Assembly: GCA_036383515.1 (NCBI GenBank)
Contig: DASVOE010000029.1
Span: forward strand, 22,140-86,139
From: CADEDV01 sp036383515
GTDB lineage: Bacteria > Bacteroidota > Bacteroidia > Chitinophagales > Chitinophagaceae
Reading direction: 5' to 3'
Length of the DNA stretch: 64,000 nt
The translations under genes and the position numbers were made by a program. The notes under the pieces were generated by a model. That model searched no databases. It was not told where the DNA came from and saw only the letters and a program-made list of their open reading frames with translations. How positions within the stretch are numbered: the first letter of the stretch is position 1; every line of letters starts with the position of its first letter. Positions 42,701-51,863 of this stretch are shown piece after piece.

Positions 42701-44359
42701 TTATTTTCTCTCATACACCTTCTCTCCGCCCAAAAAAGTCTTCCATACTTTTACCTGCAATAATTTTTCCGGGGCCTCTTTCATCAGGTCGGCATCAAGG
42801 ATCACAAAATCAGCCAGCTTGTCTTTTTCCAGCGAACCTTTTTCGGTTTCTTCAAAATTGGACCTGGCTGCCCATATCGTCATTCCTCTCAATGCTTCTT
42901 CTCTTGTCAATGCATTCTCCATTTGATACCCGGCATCGGGCCATCCTTTTGCATCTTTTCTTACTACCGCTGCATAAAAAGTTTTGAAGGTTGAAATATC
43001 TTCCACGGGGAAATCAGTGCCCAACGGTATCCAGCCATTCTGTTGTAATAATTGTTTATAAGCATAAGCTCCTTTCACTCGTTCATTACCCAGGCGATCA
43101 CCGGCCCAGTACATATCGCTGGTAGCATGGGTAGGCTGCACCGAAGGAATAATAGAATTAGCGCCAAATAAATCAAAGTCATTTTGATTGATTACCTGTG
43201 CATGTTCGATCCGCCAGCGTAGTTCGTTTTTCCCTTTCAGGTATTTGGCATAAATATGCAGCATCGTCCTGTTGCCACTATCGCCGATGGCATGTGTACA
43301 CATCTGGAAACCTTTATTGCTGATCCAGCTGGCTACCGAATCAAAATGTGCAGGATTACTTAATAAAAAACCATGATAGCCGGGCTTATCGCTATAAGGT
43401 TGCAGCAGGCAGGCACCTCTTGATCCTAATGCACCATCACCATACACTTTAAAACTTCTTACATTCAGCCGGTCAGTTTTTATCTTCCCTTTTTTTTCGA
43501 GGTAATCATAATTTGGTTTTTCATCACTCAGCATTACATACAATCGCATTTTCAGATCGCCTTTGTCCTGTAAGGCTTTTATCCTGTCAACAGATTCAAA
43601 ACCTAAGCCGCAATCATCAATAGTGGTTAAGCCCACCGCAAAGCAATTCTTTTCCGCTACCTGCAATGCATTCCTGAATTGTTCATCTGTTGAAGCAGGA
43701 ATTTTTGCGGAGACGAGATCAACAGCATTATCTACTAAAATGCCGGATAAATATTTTTCAATAAAGGATGATGCTGGTCCGGGAGAAATCGTTTCTATTT
43801 CACCACCATCAATTTTATCACCGGGCTTGATGCCCGCTAATTCTAATGCTTTTTTATTCGCAACAGCAGCATGTCCGTCTATTCTTGTTAACAATACCGG
43901 GCGATCAGGAAATAGTTCATTCAGCTGATAATTGGAAGGGAACTCTTTTATACTCCAGTCATTTTGATCCCAACCACGACCGGTGATCCAGCCAGTCGGG
44001 TTTTGCGCAGCAAAAGCTTTTACTTTTTCAATTACTTCGTCCCAGCTATTGGTGCCCGTAAGATCTACCCGTTGCAAACTCAATCCATATCCCACAAAAT
44101 GTGCATGGGCATCTATAAAACCGGGATAAATAAATTTTCCCTGCGCATCCAGTTTTTCTTTGGCGTCATACTTTATTTCAAGGTCAGCCATTTTTCCTGT
44201 AGCTATGATCTTTCCTTCTTTTATTACCATTGCTTCGGTGGTAGAAAAAGAAGAATCAACCGTATAGATCGTAGCATTATAAATCAGCAGGTCCGCTTTT
44301 TCCTTTGTATTGCACGATAATAGCAAAACAGCAAGTATTGCTATGAAATAACTCTTCAT
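42701..44359 (-). CDS. Amidohydrolase family 3 (YtcJ-like), lipoprotein
   Basis: 552 residues with a lipobox (VLLLSC, Cys16). The metal-dependent hydrolase signatures are PGFIDAHAHFVGYG (HxH), MCTHAIGDSGNR, RIEHAQVI and GTDFPVED near the end, with a second small beta-domain at both ends. YtcJ-like enzymes hydrolyse amide or imide C-N bonds, substrates mostly unknown. It lies 18 bp downstream of the amidase on the same strand, so the pair is an operon of two exported amide hydrolases. Confidence 0.9.
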   Translation of the reverse strand: MKSYFIAILAVLLLSCNTKEKADLLIYNATIYTVDSSFSTTEAMVIKEGKIIATGKMADLEIKYDAKEKLDAQGKFIYPGFIDAHAHFVGYGLSLQRVDLTGTNSWDEVIEKVKAFAAQNPTGWITGRGWDQNDWSIKEFPSNYQLNELFPDRPVLLTRIDGHAAVANKKALELAGIKPGDKIDGGEIETISPGPASSFIEKYLSGILVDNAVDLVSAKIPASTDEQFRNALQVAEKNCFAVGLTTIDDCGLGFESVDRIKALQDKGDLKMRLYVMLSDEKPNYDYLEKKGKIKTDRLNVRSFKVYGDGALGSRGACLLQPYSDKPGYHGFLLSNPAHFDSVASWISNKGFQMCTHAIGDSGNRTMLHIYAKYLKGKNELRWRIEHAQVINQNDFDLFGANSIIPSVQPTHATSDMYWAGDRLGNERVKGAYAYKQLLQQNGWIPLGTDFPVEDISTFKTFYAAVVRKDAKGWPDAGYQMENALTREEALRGMTIWAARSNFEETEKGSLEKDKLADFVILDADLMKEAPEKLLQVKVWKTFLGGEKVYERK

Positions 44360-44377
44360 TCTTAGTTTTTTTTATTC

Positions 44378-46027
44378 TTAATTCAAAAATTTTTCAGGAT
44401 GTTTTTTGTGATGTTGTGTTTTATCCTGGAAGGCTTTGGCGGCCGCTAAGATAGTGGCTTCATCGTATAAATTACCGATCAGTGTAATACTTTGAGGCGT
44501 TCCGTTTTTAGTAAATCCATCCGGCATGCAAACCACGGGATGCCCCGTAAGATTGGTCATCGCTAATTGATTGCCGGCAAAACTGGGAACGATCACCACA
44601 TCATAATTTTTCATAAAAGCATCCATGTCCTTACATAGTTTAGAACGATAGCGGTTAGCATTGATATATTCTACTGCAGGGATTGTTCTTGAAGTACGAA
44701 AAGTATTAGGCCAGAAATTTTTGTCCTGTCTTTCAATCAGGTCATCCCTGTTGGTCCTAGTGAGTTCATCAAAAGCGGCTGCGGATTCTGCGCCGATCAC
44801 TATACCCATAATGTTGAACGGGTAAATAGCTGAATCAGGAAAACTAACCGCTTTCACCGTAGCGCCCAACGACCGGTACACATCCAATACTTTCCATTCA
44901 TTGGCACTGCTGTCGAGTCGTTTAAAATAATTAGCAGCATAAGCAATGCGCAATTTTTTCCAATCAATGATCTTTCCTGTGTAATTAAATGTATGATAGA
45001 CCGATCCCGGATCATTATTATCGGTTCCATGAATAAAAGCAAACACGATAGCTGCATCTTCCGCACTACGGCAAATAGGACCGATCTTATCAAGGCTCCA
45101 GCTCAATACCATTCCACCGCTTCGGCTTACCGATCCAAATGTGGGGCGTAAGCCAGTAACACCACAACGGGTAGAGGGCGAAACAATAGAGCCCCATGTT
45201 TCTGTGCCGATAGCAAAAGGTAATAACCCTGCTGCAGTAGATGCAGCTGAACCCGCAGATGATCCGCTTGATCCCTGTTTTAAATTCCATGGATTTTTGG
45301 TAGCGCCACCAAACCATTTATTATCATACGCCAGTGCACCTAACGATAGCTTGGCACATAACACGGCACCTGCTTTTCGCAATTGTTTATATACAAAAGC
45401 GTCCTCATCCACTACCTGGTCTTTGTACGGAGTGCTGCCCCAGGTGGTCTTTGTTCCTTTTACCGCAAAGAGATCTTTCAATCCAAATGGAATACCATGT
45501 AAAGGTCCGCGGTAAATACCTTGCCTGATTTCGTCATCAGCTTGTTGGGCCTGCGCCATGGCCATGTCTTCTGTTAAAGAAATAACACATTGCAGGGTAT
45601 CTCCCCATTTTTTTAAACGATTGATAAAAAACCTAGTGAGATCAACAGAACTTATTTTTTTATTGACGATCAACGCTGCCAGTTCAGGTATAGAATAAAA
45701 AGCCAGATCGTTCCTGTTGGCAGGTAGTTCTGTGCGGTTAGGAATAACCCAGCTTATCTTTTCTTTTTTATTGGATACTTTTTGTCCAACAGCAGGGTTG
45801 AAAGCAAAAGGATAGGTCAGGTTATTGGGCGGGTACAATTGGTGCATTTTGTAATACACATCTTTGTTTTCTTTCAATCCATCCAGTAGGGAATCTACTT
45901 CGTCGTCGGTGAATGAAAGATCATACAGCTTTAATGACTCTTTTACCAGTTTAATAGAGTCTGATTTGGTTTGTGTATACCCCAAAAATCTTAGGGACAA
46001 AAAGGCCAGTAACAAAAACGATCTCAT
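44378..46027 (-). CDS. Amidase signature family hydrolase, exported
   Basis: 549 residues with a signal peptide (MRSFLLLAFLSLRFLGYTQT). The Ser-cisSer-Lys triad is readable: Lys184 in GIPFGLKDLFAVKG, the glycine/serine motif QGSSGSSAGSAAS near 251-263, and the nucleophile Ser280 in GTETWGSIVSPSTRCGVTGL. GatA-type partners are absent, and export argues for a periplasmic amide or peptide amide hydrolase. It starts the amidase-amidohydrolase operon and is divergent from the prolyl peptidase-like gene. Confidence 0.92.
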   Translation of the reverse strand: MRSFLLLAFLSLRFLGYTQTKSDSIKLVKESLKLYDLSFTDDEVDSLLDGLKENKDVYYKMHQLYPPNNLTYPFAFNPAVGQKVSNKKEKISWVIPNRTELPANRNDLAFYSIPELAALIVNKKISSVDLTRFFINRLKKWGDTLQCVISLTEDMAMAQAQQADDEIRQGIYRGPLHGIPFGLKDLFAVKGTKTTWGSTPYKDQVVDEDAFVYKQLRKAGAVLCAKLSLGALAYDNKWFGGATKNPWNLKQGSSGSSAGSAASTAAGLLPFAIGTETWGSIVSPSTRCGVTGLRPTFGSVSRSGGMVLSWSLDKIGPICRSAEDAAIVFAFIHGTDNNDPGSVYHTFNYTGKIIDWKKLRIAYAANYFKRLDSSANEWKVLDVYRSLGATVKAVSFPDSAIYPFNIMGIVIGAESAAAFDELTRTNRDDLIERQDKNFWPNTFRTSRTIPAVEYINANRYRSKLCKDMDAFMKNYDVVIVPSFAGNQLAMTNLTGHPVVCMPDGFTKNGTPQSITLIGNLYDEATILAAAKAFQDKTQHHKKHPEKFLN

Positions 46028-46090
46028 AGTGTTAGCTTTATTGAATTTGAAATTAAGGAAATTCTTTACCTTTTGCTAAAATCAACGGTC

Positions 46091-47122
46091 ATGAGAATAC
46101 TTTGTTTTGCTTTTATCACTTTATTCCTTTTTTCCTGTAAGCAAAAAAACGAAATGAGTGCCACTGGTGATTTATCAGTTGCTCAGTATTTTAATTATGG
46201 TGATAGCGGTGTGCAAATGGCCGGTATCAAAATGATCCCGGTTCAAACTCCCGCCGGTGAGTTCAGGGTATGGACAAAACGTTTTGGCAACAATCCCCGT
46301 ATCAAAGTTCTGTTGCTGCACGGTGGACCGGCTATGACACATGAGTACATGGAATGTTTTGAAAGTTTTTTTCCCAAGGAAGGCTTTGAATTTTATGAAT
46401 ACGACCAGTTGGGTTCTTATTATAGTGATCAACCCAAAGACAGCAGCTTGTGGACAACGGAACGTTTTGTAGAAGAAGTGGAGCAGGTACGTAAAGCCAT
46501 AGGCGCTACGAAAGATAATTTTTATGTATTGGGAAACTCATGGGGTGGTATACTGGGTATGGAGTATGCATTGAAATACCAGGATAATATGAAAGGATTG
46601 CTGGTATGTAATATGGTAGCGAGTGCGCCGGAGTATGGAAAGTATGCAGACGAAGTGTTGGCCAAACAGATGGATCCAAAAGTACTCGCAGAAGTAAGAG
46701 CTATTGAAGCAAAAGGCGATTTTGCCAATCCAAGGTATATGGAATTACTGATGCCCAACTTTTATGCGCAGCATTTATGCCGGTTGGCGGAATGGCCCGA
46801 ACCGGCTAATCGTTCACTGAAACATTTGAATGGAGAAATATATACGATGATGCAGGGCCCTTCTGAATTTGGTATTGCCGGCAGGTTAGCCAACTGGGAC
46901 ATCAAAAACCGGTTGAAAGAGATAAAAGTGCCTACGCTGATGGTAGGAGCAAAATATGATACCATGGATCCTAATGCCATGGAAGAACAAAGTAAGATGG
47001 TACAAAAAGGTCGTTATCTCTATTGCCCCAACGGCAGTCATCTATCCATGTGGGATGATCAAAAGGTTTTCATGAATGGAGTGATACAGTTTATTAAGGA
47101 TGTGGATGCGGGGAAGATATAA
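46091..47122 (+). CDS. Proline iminopeptidase-like alpha/beta hydrolase, lipoprotein
   Basis: Start set at the ATG at 46091 (a TTG at 46073 is in frame), which gives MRILCFAFITLFLFSC with lipidated Cys16. The S33 family pattern is clear: LLHGGPAMTHEYMECF, the nucleophile elbow GNSWGGILGMEYAL, then GAKYDTMDP and the C-terminal NGSHLSMWDD with the catalytic His. Release of N-terminal proline or similar residues from peptides outside the cytoplasm is likely. It is divergently transcribed from the amidase gene with about 60 bp between. Confidence 0.9.
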   Translation: MRILCFAFITLFLFSCKQKNEMSATGDLSVAQYFNYGDSGVQMAGIKMIPVQTPAGEFRVWTKRFGNNPRIKVLLLHGGPAMTHEYMECFESFFPKEGFEFYEYDQLGSYYSDQPKDSSLWTTERFVEEVEQVRKAIGATKDNFYVLGNSWGGILGMEYALKYQDNMKGLLVCNMVASAPEYGKYADEVLAKQMDPKVLAEVRAIEAKGDFANPRYMELLMPNFYAQHLCRLAEWPEPANRSLKHLNGEIYTMMQGPSEFGIAGRLANWDIKNRLKEIKVPTLMVGAKYDTMDPNAMEEQSKMVQKGRYLYCPNGSHLSMWDDQKVFMNGVIQFIKDVDAGKI

Positions 47123-47143
47123 GCTTGCAAATCCGCAAATATG

Positions 47144-47980
47144 TTAGCGGTTTCTTCTGCCCAGCCATAATAGCGCATTCATGATCAGTTTATCCTGTAT
47201 TTCATTATTAAAGGTGAACGATAATTCTTTATTCGTTCCTTTCTCATAATCCATATCATTATGTCCCATATTAAAATAGATCATGCTATACTTTGTATTG
47301 GTCCATACAACGGGATAATAACCACTGTGCCATATTTCATGTGGCTTAGGGCCGGTGCCAAGAGGAAAACTGGACGTATCAATGGATAACAGGATCTTTA
47401 TGTCCGGATTTTTGGAAAGATCATTTTTCCAGCGGTACCATTCATTGGGCGATGAATTGAATTTTTTTGGAAGATGTTTTGTGACCGGGTGCTTTCTGTT
47501 TTCAACTTTTAAAACAGCAGATGTCGGTCGCCAGGTATTGCTTACAAATTCTCCTGAACCTAAAAACTCATTATGATACCAATCCCAGTTTTGAGGATAG
47601 GCCGATGGAGTAAGTGCAAACGCTGAAAAATGAAACCCCATCCAACCACCACCGTTTTCAATGTATTGCCGGAAAGCTGTCCGCTGTTGTATAGAATCAG
47701 GGCGGGTATCTAAAAAAATAACGACATGGTATTGCGATAGAAAAGTGCTGTCCAATTTATTCCAGTTATTGGTAGAGTCATATTTGAAATGATGATGGCT
47801 GCTCATTTGCAAAAACCAACGATTGGCTTCGTGTACAAAACTGATATGAGCAGGATCATTTTTAGCGGTGTAAAAAGCTAAGACGTTGAAAGCTGGCGAT
47901 TGTGTTTGTGCGATACAAAAGAAATGAATGCTGATAAAAGACACAGTCAGCAGGTTTATCCCGATGAATGAAAATGTCAT
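47144..47980 (-). CDS. ThuA-like domain protein, exported
   Basis: 278 residues with a signal peptide ending near FFCIAQ (25). ThuA-like landmarks are NVLAFYTAKNDPAHISFVHEAN, YHVVIFLDTRP, NGGGWMGFHFSAFA and HEIWHSGYYPVVWTNTKYSMIYFNMGHND. The fold is related to class I glutamine amidotransferases but lacks their Cys triad. ThuA was first linked to trehalose or ketosugar use; many Bacteroidota copies have unknown substrates. It lies on the same strand as the carboxylate-amine ligase upstream, 50 bp from it. Confidence 0.85.
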   Translation of the reverse strand: MTFSFIGINLLTVSFISIHFFCIAQTQSPAFNVLAFYTAKNDPAHISFVHEANRWFLQMSSHHHFKYDSTNNWNKLDSTFLSQYHVVIFLDTRPDSIQQRTAFRQYIENGGGWMGFHFSAFALTPSAYPQNWDWYHNEFLGSGEFVSNTWRPTSAVLKVENRKHPVTKHLPKKFNSSPNEWYRWKNDLSKNPDIKILLSIDTSSFPLGTGPKPHEIWHSGYYPVVWTNTKYSMIYFNMGHNDMDYEKGTNKELSFTFNNEIQDKLIMNALLWLGRRNR

Positions 47981-48030
47981 ATTTTTTAAATGAGTGCAAT
48001 GCTCCGAATGGATTACAAACTATAAACTAT

Positions 48031-49140
48031 TTATAATCCCGCTAAATACTGTTCCTCTATGTATTTTACCACGGCAGAAAGATTTTTTTCTTTTTCAAAT
48101 ACAGCTAATTGCCTGTCAGCACCTGTGCCTTGTTCCAGCATCTTATGTACATAGGCAATACGGTGACGACTACCCAGGTGATCCAACACCGGATCCAAAA
48201 AGTCAAGCAACTCATAGATCAGGGCACGGGTATTCACTTCTTCTTCTTTTCCAAAGTCAATCATATAACCATCCACACCATAACGGCTGGCTCTCCATTT
48301 ATTTTCATTCAGCAAGGCCCTGGAGTATTGAATAAAGTTGAGGTTCTTGGAACGAAGCATGTAGATCCTTGCACAGATGGCCTGGAACAAAGCAGCGATA
48401 GTAATGGTTTCGTCTACGGTCATCGGCACATCACAAATACGGAACTCTACCGTATTGAAGAAAGGATGCACCCGCAGATCCCACCATATCTTTTTAGCAT
48501 TATCAATACAATTCGTTTTGATCAGCAGCTTTACATAGTTATCATACGCTTCAATGCTGTCAAACGCATCGGGTATGCCGGTGCGGGGAAATTTATCAAA
48601 CACTTTCGTGCGAAACGATTTGTAGCCTGTCATTCTCCCTTCCCAGAAAGGGGAGTTGGTGCTCAGGGCAAATACATGGGGCAAAAAATATCTTGTAGAA
48701 TTAGCAATATGATTGGCCATCTCCCGGCTTTGCATGCCCACATGCACATGCAATCCAAAAATGAGATTACTTCTTGCTGCTTCCTGTAATTCATTTACAA
48801 TTTCATTGTAACGGATATGATCGGTGATCAGTTGGCTTTCCCAATGGCTGAACGGATGCGTGCCTGATGCGCCCATGGCAAAGCCAAGATTGCTGGCAAT
48901 GCCGGATATCGTTTTGCGCAATAACGACACATCCTGGTAAGCTTCATCAATATCCTGGCAAATATCTGTGCCCACTTCTACAACGGCCTGGTGCATCTCC
49001 GCTTTCACTTTGTCTTTTATCACTTTCTGTCCTTCGTGTACGATCTTCTGTTCATGACTTTTCAGTTCATGAGTGGTTGGATCTACTACCATGTATTCTT
49101 CTTCAACACCGAGCGTAAAAGTTTTATAGTTTAGAATCAT
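48031..49140 (-). CDS. Carboxylate-amine ligase, GCS2/YbdK family
   Basis: 369 residues of the glutamine-synthetase-like ligase superfamily: TLGVEEEYMVVDPTTHEL at the start, ASGTHPFSHWESQ, IFGLHVHVGMQSREM and a C-terminal RVHPFFNTVEFRICDVPMT. YbdK-type enzymes couple a carboxylate to an amine with ATP, with weak glutamate-cysteine ligase activity known for E. coli YbdK. The substrate here is unknown. Its neighbours on the same strand are Uma2 and an ATP-grasp gene, packed within 6 bp or less, so they form one operon. Confidence 0.92.
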   Translation of the reverse strand: MILNYKTFTLGVEEEYMVVDPTTHELKSHEQKIVHEGQKVIKDKVKAEMHQAVVEVGTDICQDIDEAYQDVSLLRKTISGIASNLGFAMGASGTHPFSHWESQLITDHIRYNEIVNELQEAARSNLIFGLHVHVGMQSREMANHIANSTRYFLPHVFALSTNSPFWEGRMTGYKSFRTKVFDKFPRTGIPDAFDSIEAYDNYVKLLIKTNCIDNAKKIWWDLRVHPFFNTVEFRICDVPMTVDETITIAALFQAICARIYMLRSKNLNFIQYSRALLNENKWRASRYGVDGYMIDFGKEEEVNTRALIYELLDFLDPVLDHLGSRHRIAYVHKMLEQGTGADRQLAVFEKEKNLSAVVKYIEEQYLAGL

Positions 49141-49145
49141 AGTAA

Positions 49146-49763
49146 TTATTTAGTAAAAATATCAGCGAGGTTAATAGAAAAACCCGGAACTGAATTAGAA
49201 ACAATAATTTCATCGCCCGCATAAAGGAGGGCACCATCATATTTATTATTATCCTTTAGAAGAAAAACGGCAATACTTTCTTCTTCCGGATAAACAATCC
49301 AATATTCCCTTACTCCAGCTTCTTCGTACAGAGCAAATTTCAACTTTACCTCTTTCTTTGAATTGCCGGGAGAAAGTATCTCTACTACAAGATCAGGTGC
49401 GCCGCAGCATCCACGGGCATCTATTTTTGAAGGGTCACAAATAATACAAATATCCGGCTGTACTACAGTGTTTATTTCTGCGTCCTTTTTTTTGTTTTGA
49501 ACCGGGAGTCTTACATCGAAGGGAGCAGTAAAAAATTTACATTTCCCTTTCTTTAGTAAGTTAAATATTTCACCACTAAGATTGCGTGAAATAGCCTGGT
49601 GCTTTGTATTCGGGGCCGATAGCTTAAATATTTTTCCCCTGAAAAGTTCCAGTCTTTCTTCGAATTTCCATTGCAGGTAATCTGCATAGGTATAGGTTAC
49701 GGAAGGATCAGGTTCCTCTACAGTAGAGTAGCTATCATCATCAATATTGTACACGGTAAACAT
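49146..49763 (-). CDS. Uma2 family (DUF820) putative nuclease-fold protein
   Basis: 205 residues with a PD-(D/E)xK-like core: VVQPDICIICD, APDLVVEILSPGN and KLKFALYEEAGVREYWIVYPEE. The residues needed for the restriction-endonuclease fold (Asp, Glu, Lys in these blocks) are present. Uma2 proteins are common in Cyanobacteria and Bacteroidota, and their role is not established. It is inserted between the ATP-grasp gene and the GCS2-type gene, sharing a base with the former and 5 bp from the latter. Confidence 0.88.
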   Translation of the reverse strand: MFTVYNIDDDSYSTVEEPDPSVTYTYADYLQWKFEERLELFRGKIFKLSAPNTKHQAISRNLSGEIFNLLKKGKCKFFTAPFDVRLPVQNKKKDAEINTVVQPDICIICDPSKIDARGCCGAPDLVVEILSPGNSKKEVKLKFALYEEAGVREYWIVYPEEESIAVFLLKDNNKYDGALLYAGDEIIVSNSVPGFSINLADIFTK

Positions 49764-50722
49764 TATACCAATGGAGTTTTATTAGCACCTCTTTTTACAT
49801 ATTCACCCCAGGTTAAGTTATCAGCGCCTTCAACATTGCTCATTGCTTTTTCAATGGCATAGTTGGCAGCAGTTTCTACTACCCATTCAAAATTTTCTTC
49901 CCCTACACCTGATCTTTCTGCATCGGGCGCCGGGTTACAAAAATCAATGGCATAAGGAATGCCATCACGAACGGCTAACTCAACTGTATTAAAATCATAA
50001 CCGAGATATTTATTGATACGGAGAACGATATCTGTCATCTGTTGTAATCTTTCCGCTGAAGGTTTGAAGTCGGCTACATAACGAAGATGATGCGGGTTGC
50101 GGGGCTCATACGACATGATGCGAACATACTTACCACCGATGCAATAGCAGCGATAGTATTCTGTAAAAACAATTTCTTCCTGCAGCAACATGACCAACTG
50201 GCCCGTTTCACTATGTTTTTGAAAAAAATCTTCTGCACTGGTCAGTTTATATACATGTTTCCATCCGCCACCGGCAAACGGTTTCATGTAAGCCGGGAAA
50301 CCGACATATTTAAAAATAGAATCCCAGTCTAATGGAAAGGCCAGGTTGGCAAATGATTCGTCAGATGTATCATCTGGTAAATCTCTCGATGGAATGATAG
50401 CTGTTTTTGGAACAGGCACACCCACTTTTGTCATCAGGCAGTTATTGAAATATTTATCGTCAGCACTCCACCAGAAAGGATTATTAATAACAGCTGTGCC
50501 GGTAACGGCTGCATTCTTCAACCATGTTCTGTAAAAAGGAACGTCCTGTGAAATGCGATCAATAATAACGGTATAGCCGCTAAATTCGCCCTGCATCGCT
50601 TTATCGATCCGAACAGGTTCGGCTGCAATGCCGGGCACATTTTTACTGTTGACGCGGGCAACAAAAGCTTCAGGAAAAGATCGTTCCTTGCCGTGGAGGA
50701 TTCCAATTTTCTTCATAGTCAT
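49763..50722 (-). CDS. RimK-like ATP-grasp ligase
   Basis: 319 residues with ATP-grasp signs: PAYMKPFAGGGWKHVYKL (lysine and glycine loop), LVMLLQEEIVFTEYYR and the metal-site NTVELAVRDGIPYAIDFCNPAPD. Proteins of this family join acidic or amino substrates through an acyl-phosphate. The next genes on the strand, Uma2 and GCS2 ligase, are translationally close (1-bp overlap and 5-bp gap), so the two ligases are likely to act in one pathway, in a GshA/GshB-like manner but on another substrate. Either Met1 or Met3 can be the start. Confidence 0.85.
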   Translation of the reverse strand: MTMKKIGILHGKERSFPEAFVARVNSKNVPGIAAEPVRIDKAMQGEFSGYTVIIDRISQDVPFYRTWLKNAAVTGTAVINNPFWWSADDKYFNNCLMTKVGVPVPKTAIIPSRDLPDDTSDESFANLAFPLDWDSIFKYVGFPAYMKPFAGGGWKHVYKLTSAEDFFQKHSETGQLVMLLQEEIVFTEYYRCYCIGGKYVRIMSYEPRNPHHLRYVADFKPSAERLQQMTDIVLRINKYLGYDFNTVELAVRDGIPYAIDFCNPAPDAERSGVGEENFEWVVETAANYAIEKAMSNVEGADNLTWGEYVKRGANKTPLV

Positions 50723-50945
50723 AGTTTAATGAATGGATAATTGAAAACTGCCTGTGCAATACAAGAACTGGCGGAAATAAGACAGTATCAAATTTATTTT
50801 TCACCTTCAAATTAACAAATGCTGGTTGGATTGCCGAAATAAAATAATCTTTTCTTTCATGTCTTTGTCCGGGCAATCAATCAAACGTCTCATTCAGTAA
50901 ACTGGATCTGTTTGCCTGTATTATTAAATCCTTATTTTTGAACCC

Positions 50946-51761
50946 ATGCAAGGGATGAATGTGTCAGGTATATCGGTTGAAAATTATAAGATCAGGTCTA
51001 AGTGGTTGCAACGGGATGTAAAGCTTGATTTTTACCTGCCAGGCAATATTGCCGATCCTTCTCAATTAAGTTTATTGCTGATTAATGATGGCCAGAATAT
51101 GGAAGAGATGGGTTTTGAATCCATCCTGGAAAAGCTTTGTGCAACGAATGCCATCCGGCCGTTGCTATGTGTTGCTATTCATGCAGGCGAGGAAAGGAAA
51201 ATGGAATACGGGGTAGCCGGGCATCCTGATTACCTGGGTTGGGGAGGTAAAGCCCCTGCCTACACTTCTTTTATTTTGGAGGAACTGCTGCCGTTCATCG
51301 GCGAGAAGCATAAAATTTATTCGTTCAAAGAAAAATCATTTGCAGGTTTTTCGCTCGGCGGCCTTAGTGCTTTGGATGTAGTATGGAATCACCCGGCCAC
51401 TTTTAGTAAAGCGGGTGTGTTTTCAGGTTCATTGTGGTGGCGTAGTATTGATCAATCGGAAAAAGAATATGATGACCAGCAACACCGCATCATGCACCAG
51501 GTAATTCGTAGCGGCGCCTGGCATCCCGGGTTGAAATTCTTTTTTCAATGTGGTAATATGGATGAAAAAAAAGATCGTAATAATAATGGTATCATTGATT
51601 CAATTGATGATACCCTGGATCTTATCAGTGAATTGGTGGCAAAAGGATACGATGAAAAAAAAGATATTCATTACGTGGAAATGCCGGAGGGAAGACATGA
51701 TATAGCTACCTGGGGAAAAGCGATGCCTGAATTTTTGAAGTGGGGCTGGGGGCAAGGATAA
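50946..51761 (+). CDS. Esterase (PF00756-type) alpha/beta hydrolase
   Basis: 271 residues with the enterochelin-esterase-like pattern: LLLINDGQNMEEMG, the nucleophile elbow FAGFSLGGLSALDVV, then GVFSGSLWWR and the C-terminal EGRHDIATW with catalytic His. No signal peptide is seen, so it should be cytoplasmic. It is divergent from the ATP-grasp gene with a 223-bp shared upstream region. In Bacteroidota an esterase commonly accompanies these ATP-grasp and GCS2 genes (from memory), which supports a product-modifying or product-releasing role. Confidence 0.88.
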   Translation: MQGMNVSGISVENYKIRSKWLQRDVKLDFYLPGNIADPSQLSLLLINDGQNMEEMGFESILEKLCATNAIRPLLCVAIHAGEERKMEYGVAGHPDYLGWGGKAPAYTSFILEELLPFIGEKHKIYSFKEKSFAGFSLGGLSALDVVWNHPATFSKAGVFSGSLWWRSIDQSEKEYDDQQHRIMHQVIRSGAWHPGLKFFFQCGNMDEKKDRNNNGIIDSIDDTLDLISELVAKGYDEKKDIHYVEMPEGRHDIATWGKAMPEFLKWGWGQG

Positions 51762-51810
51762 GATTTATTGAACAAGTTTACAGCATTGGATTTTCTTTAG
51801 TACGAAAACA

Positions 51811-51846
51811 AAAAATCCCGGTGGATAAAACACCGGGATTTTTTTT
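51811..51846. terminator. Bidirectional terminator between the esterase and the Oar-like gene
   Basis: AAAAATCCCGGTG (51811-51823) pairs with CACCGGGATTTTT (51831-51843), 7-nt loop, with A-rich and T-rich flanks. Confidence 0.88.
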
Positions 51847-51863
51847 ATACTATTTATTCCGAA

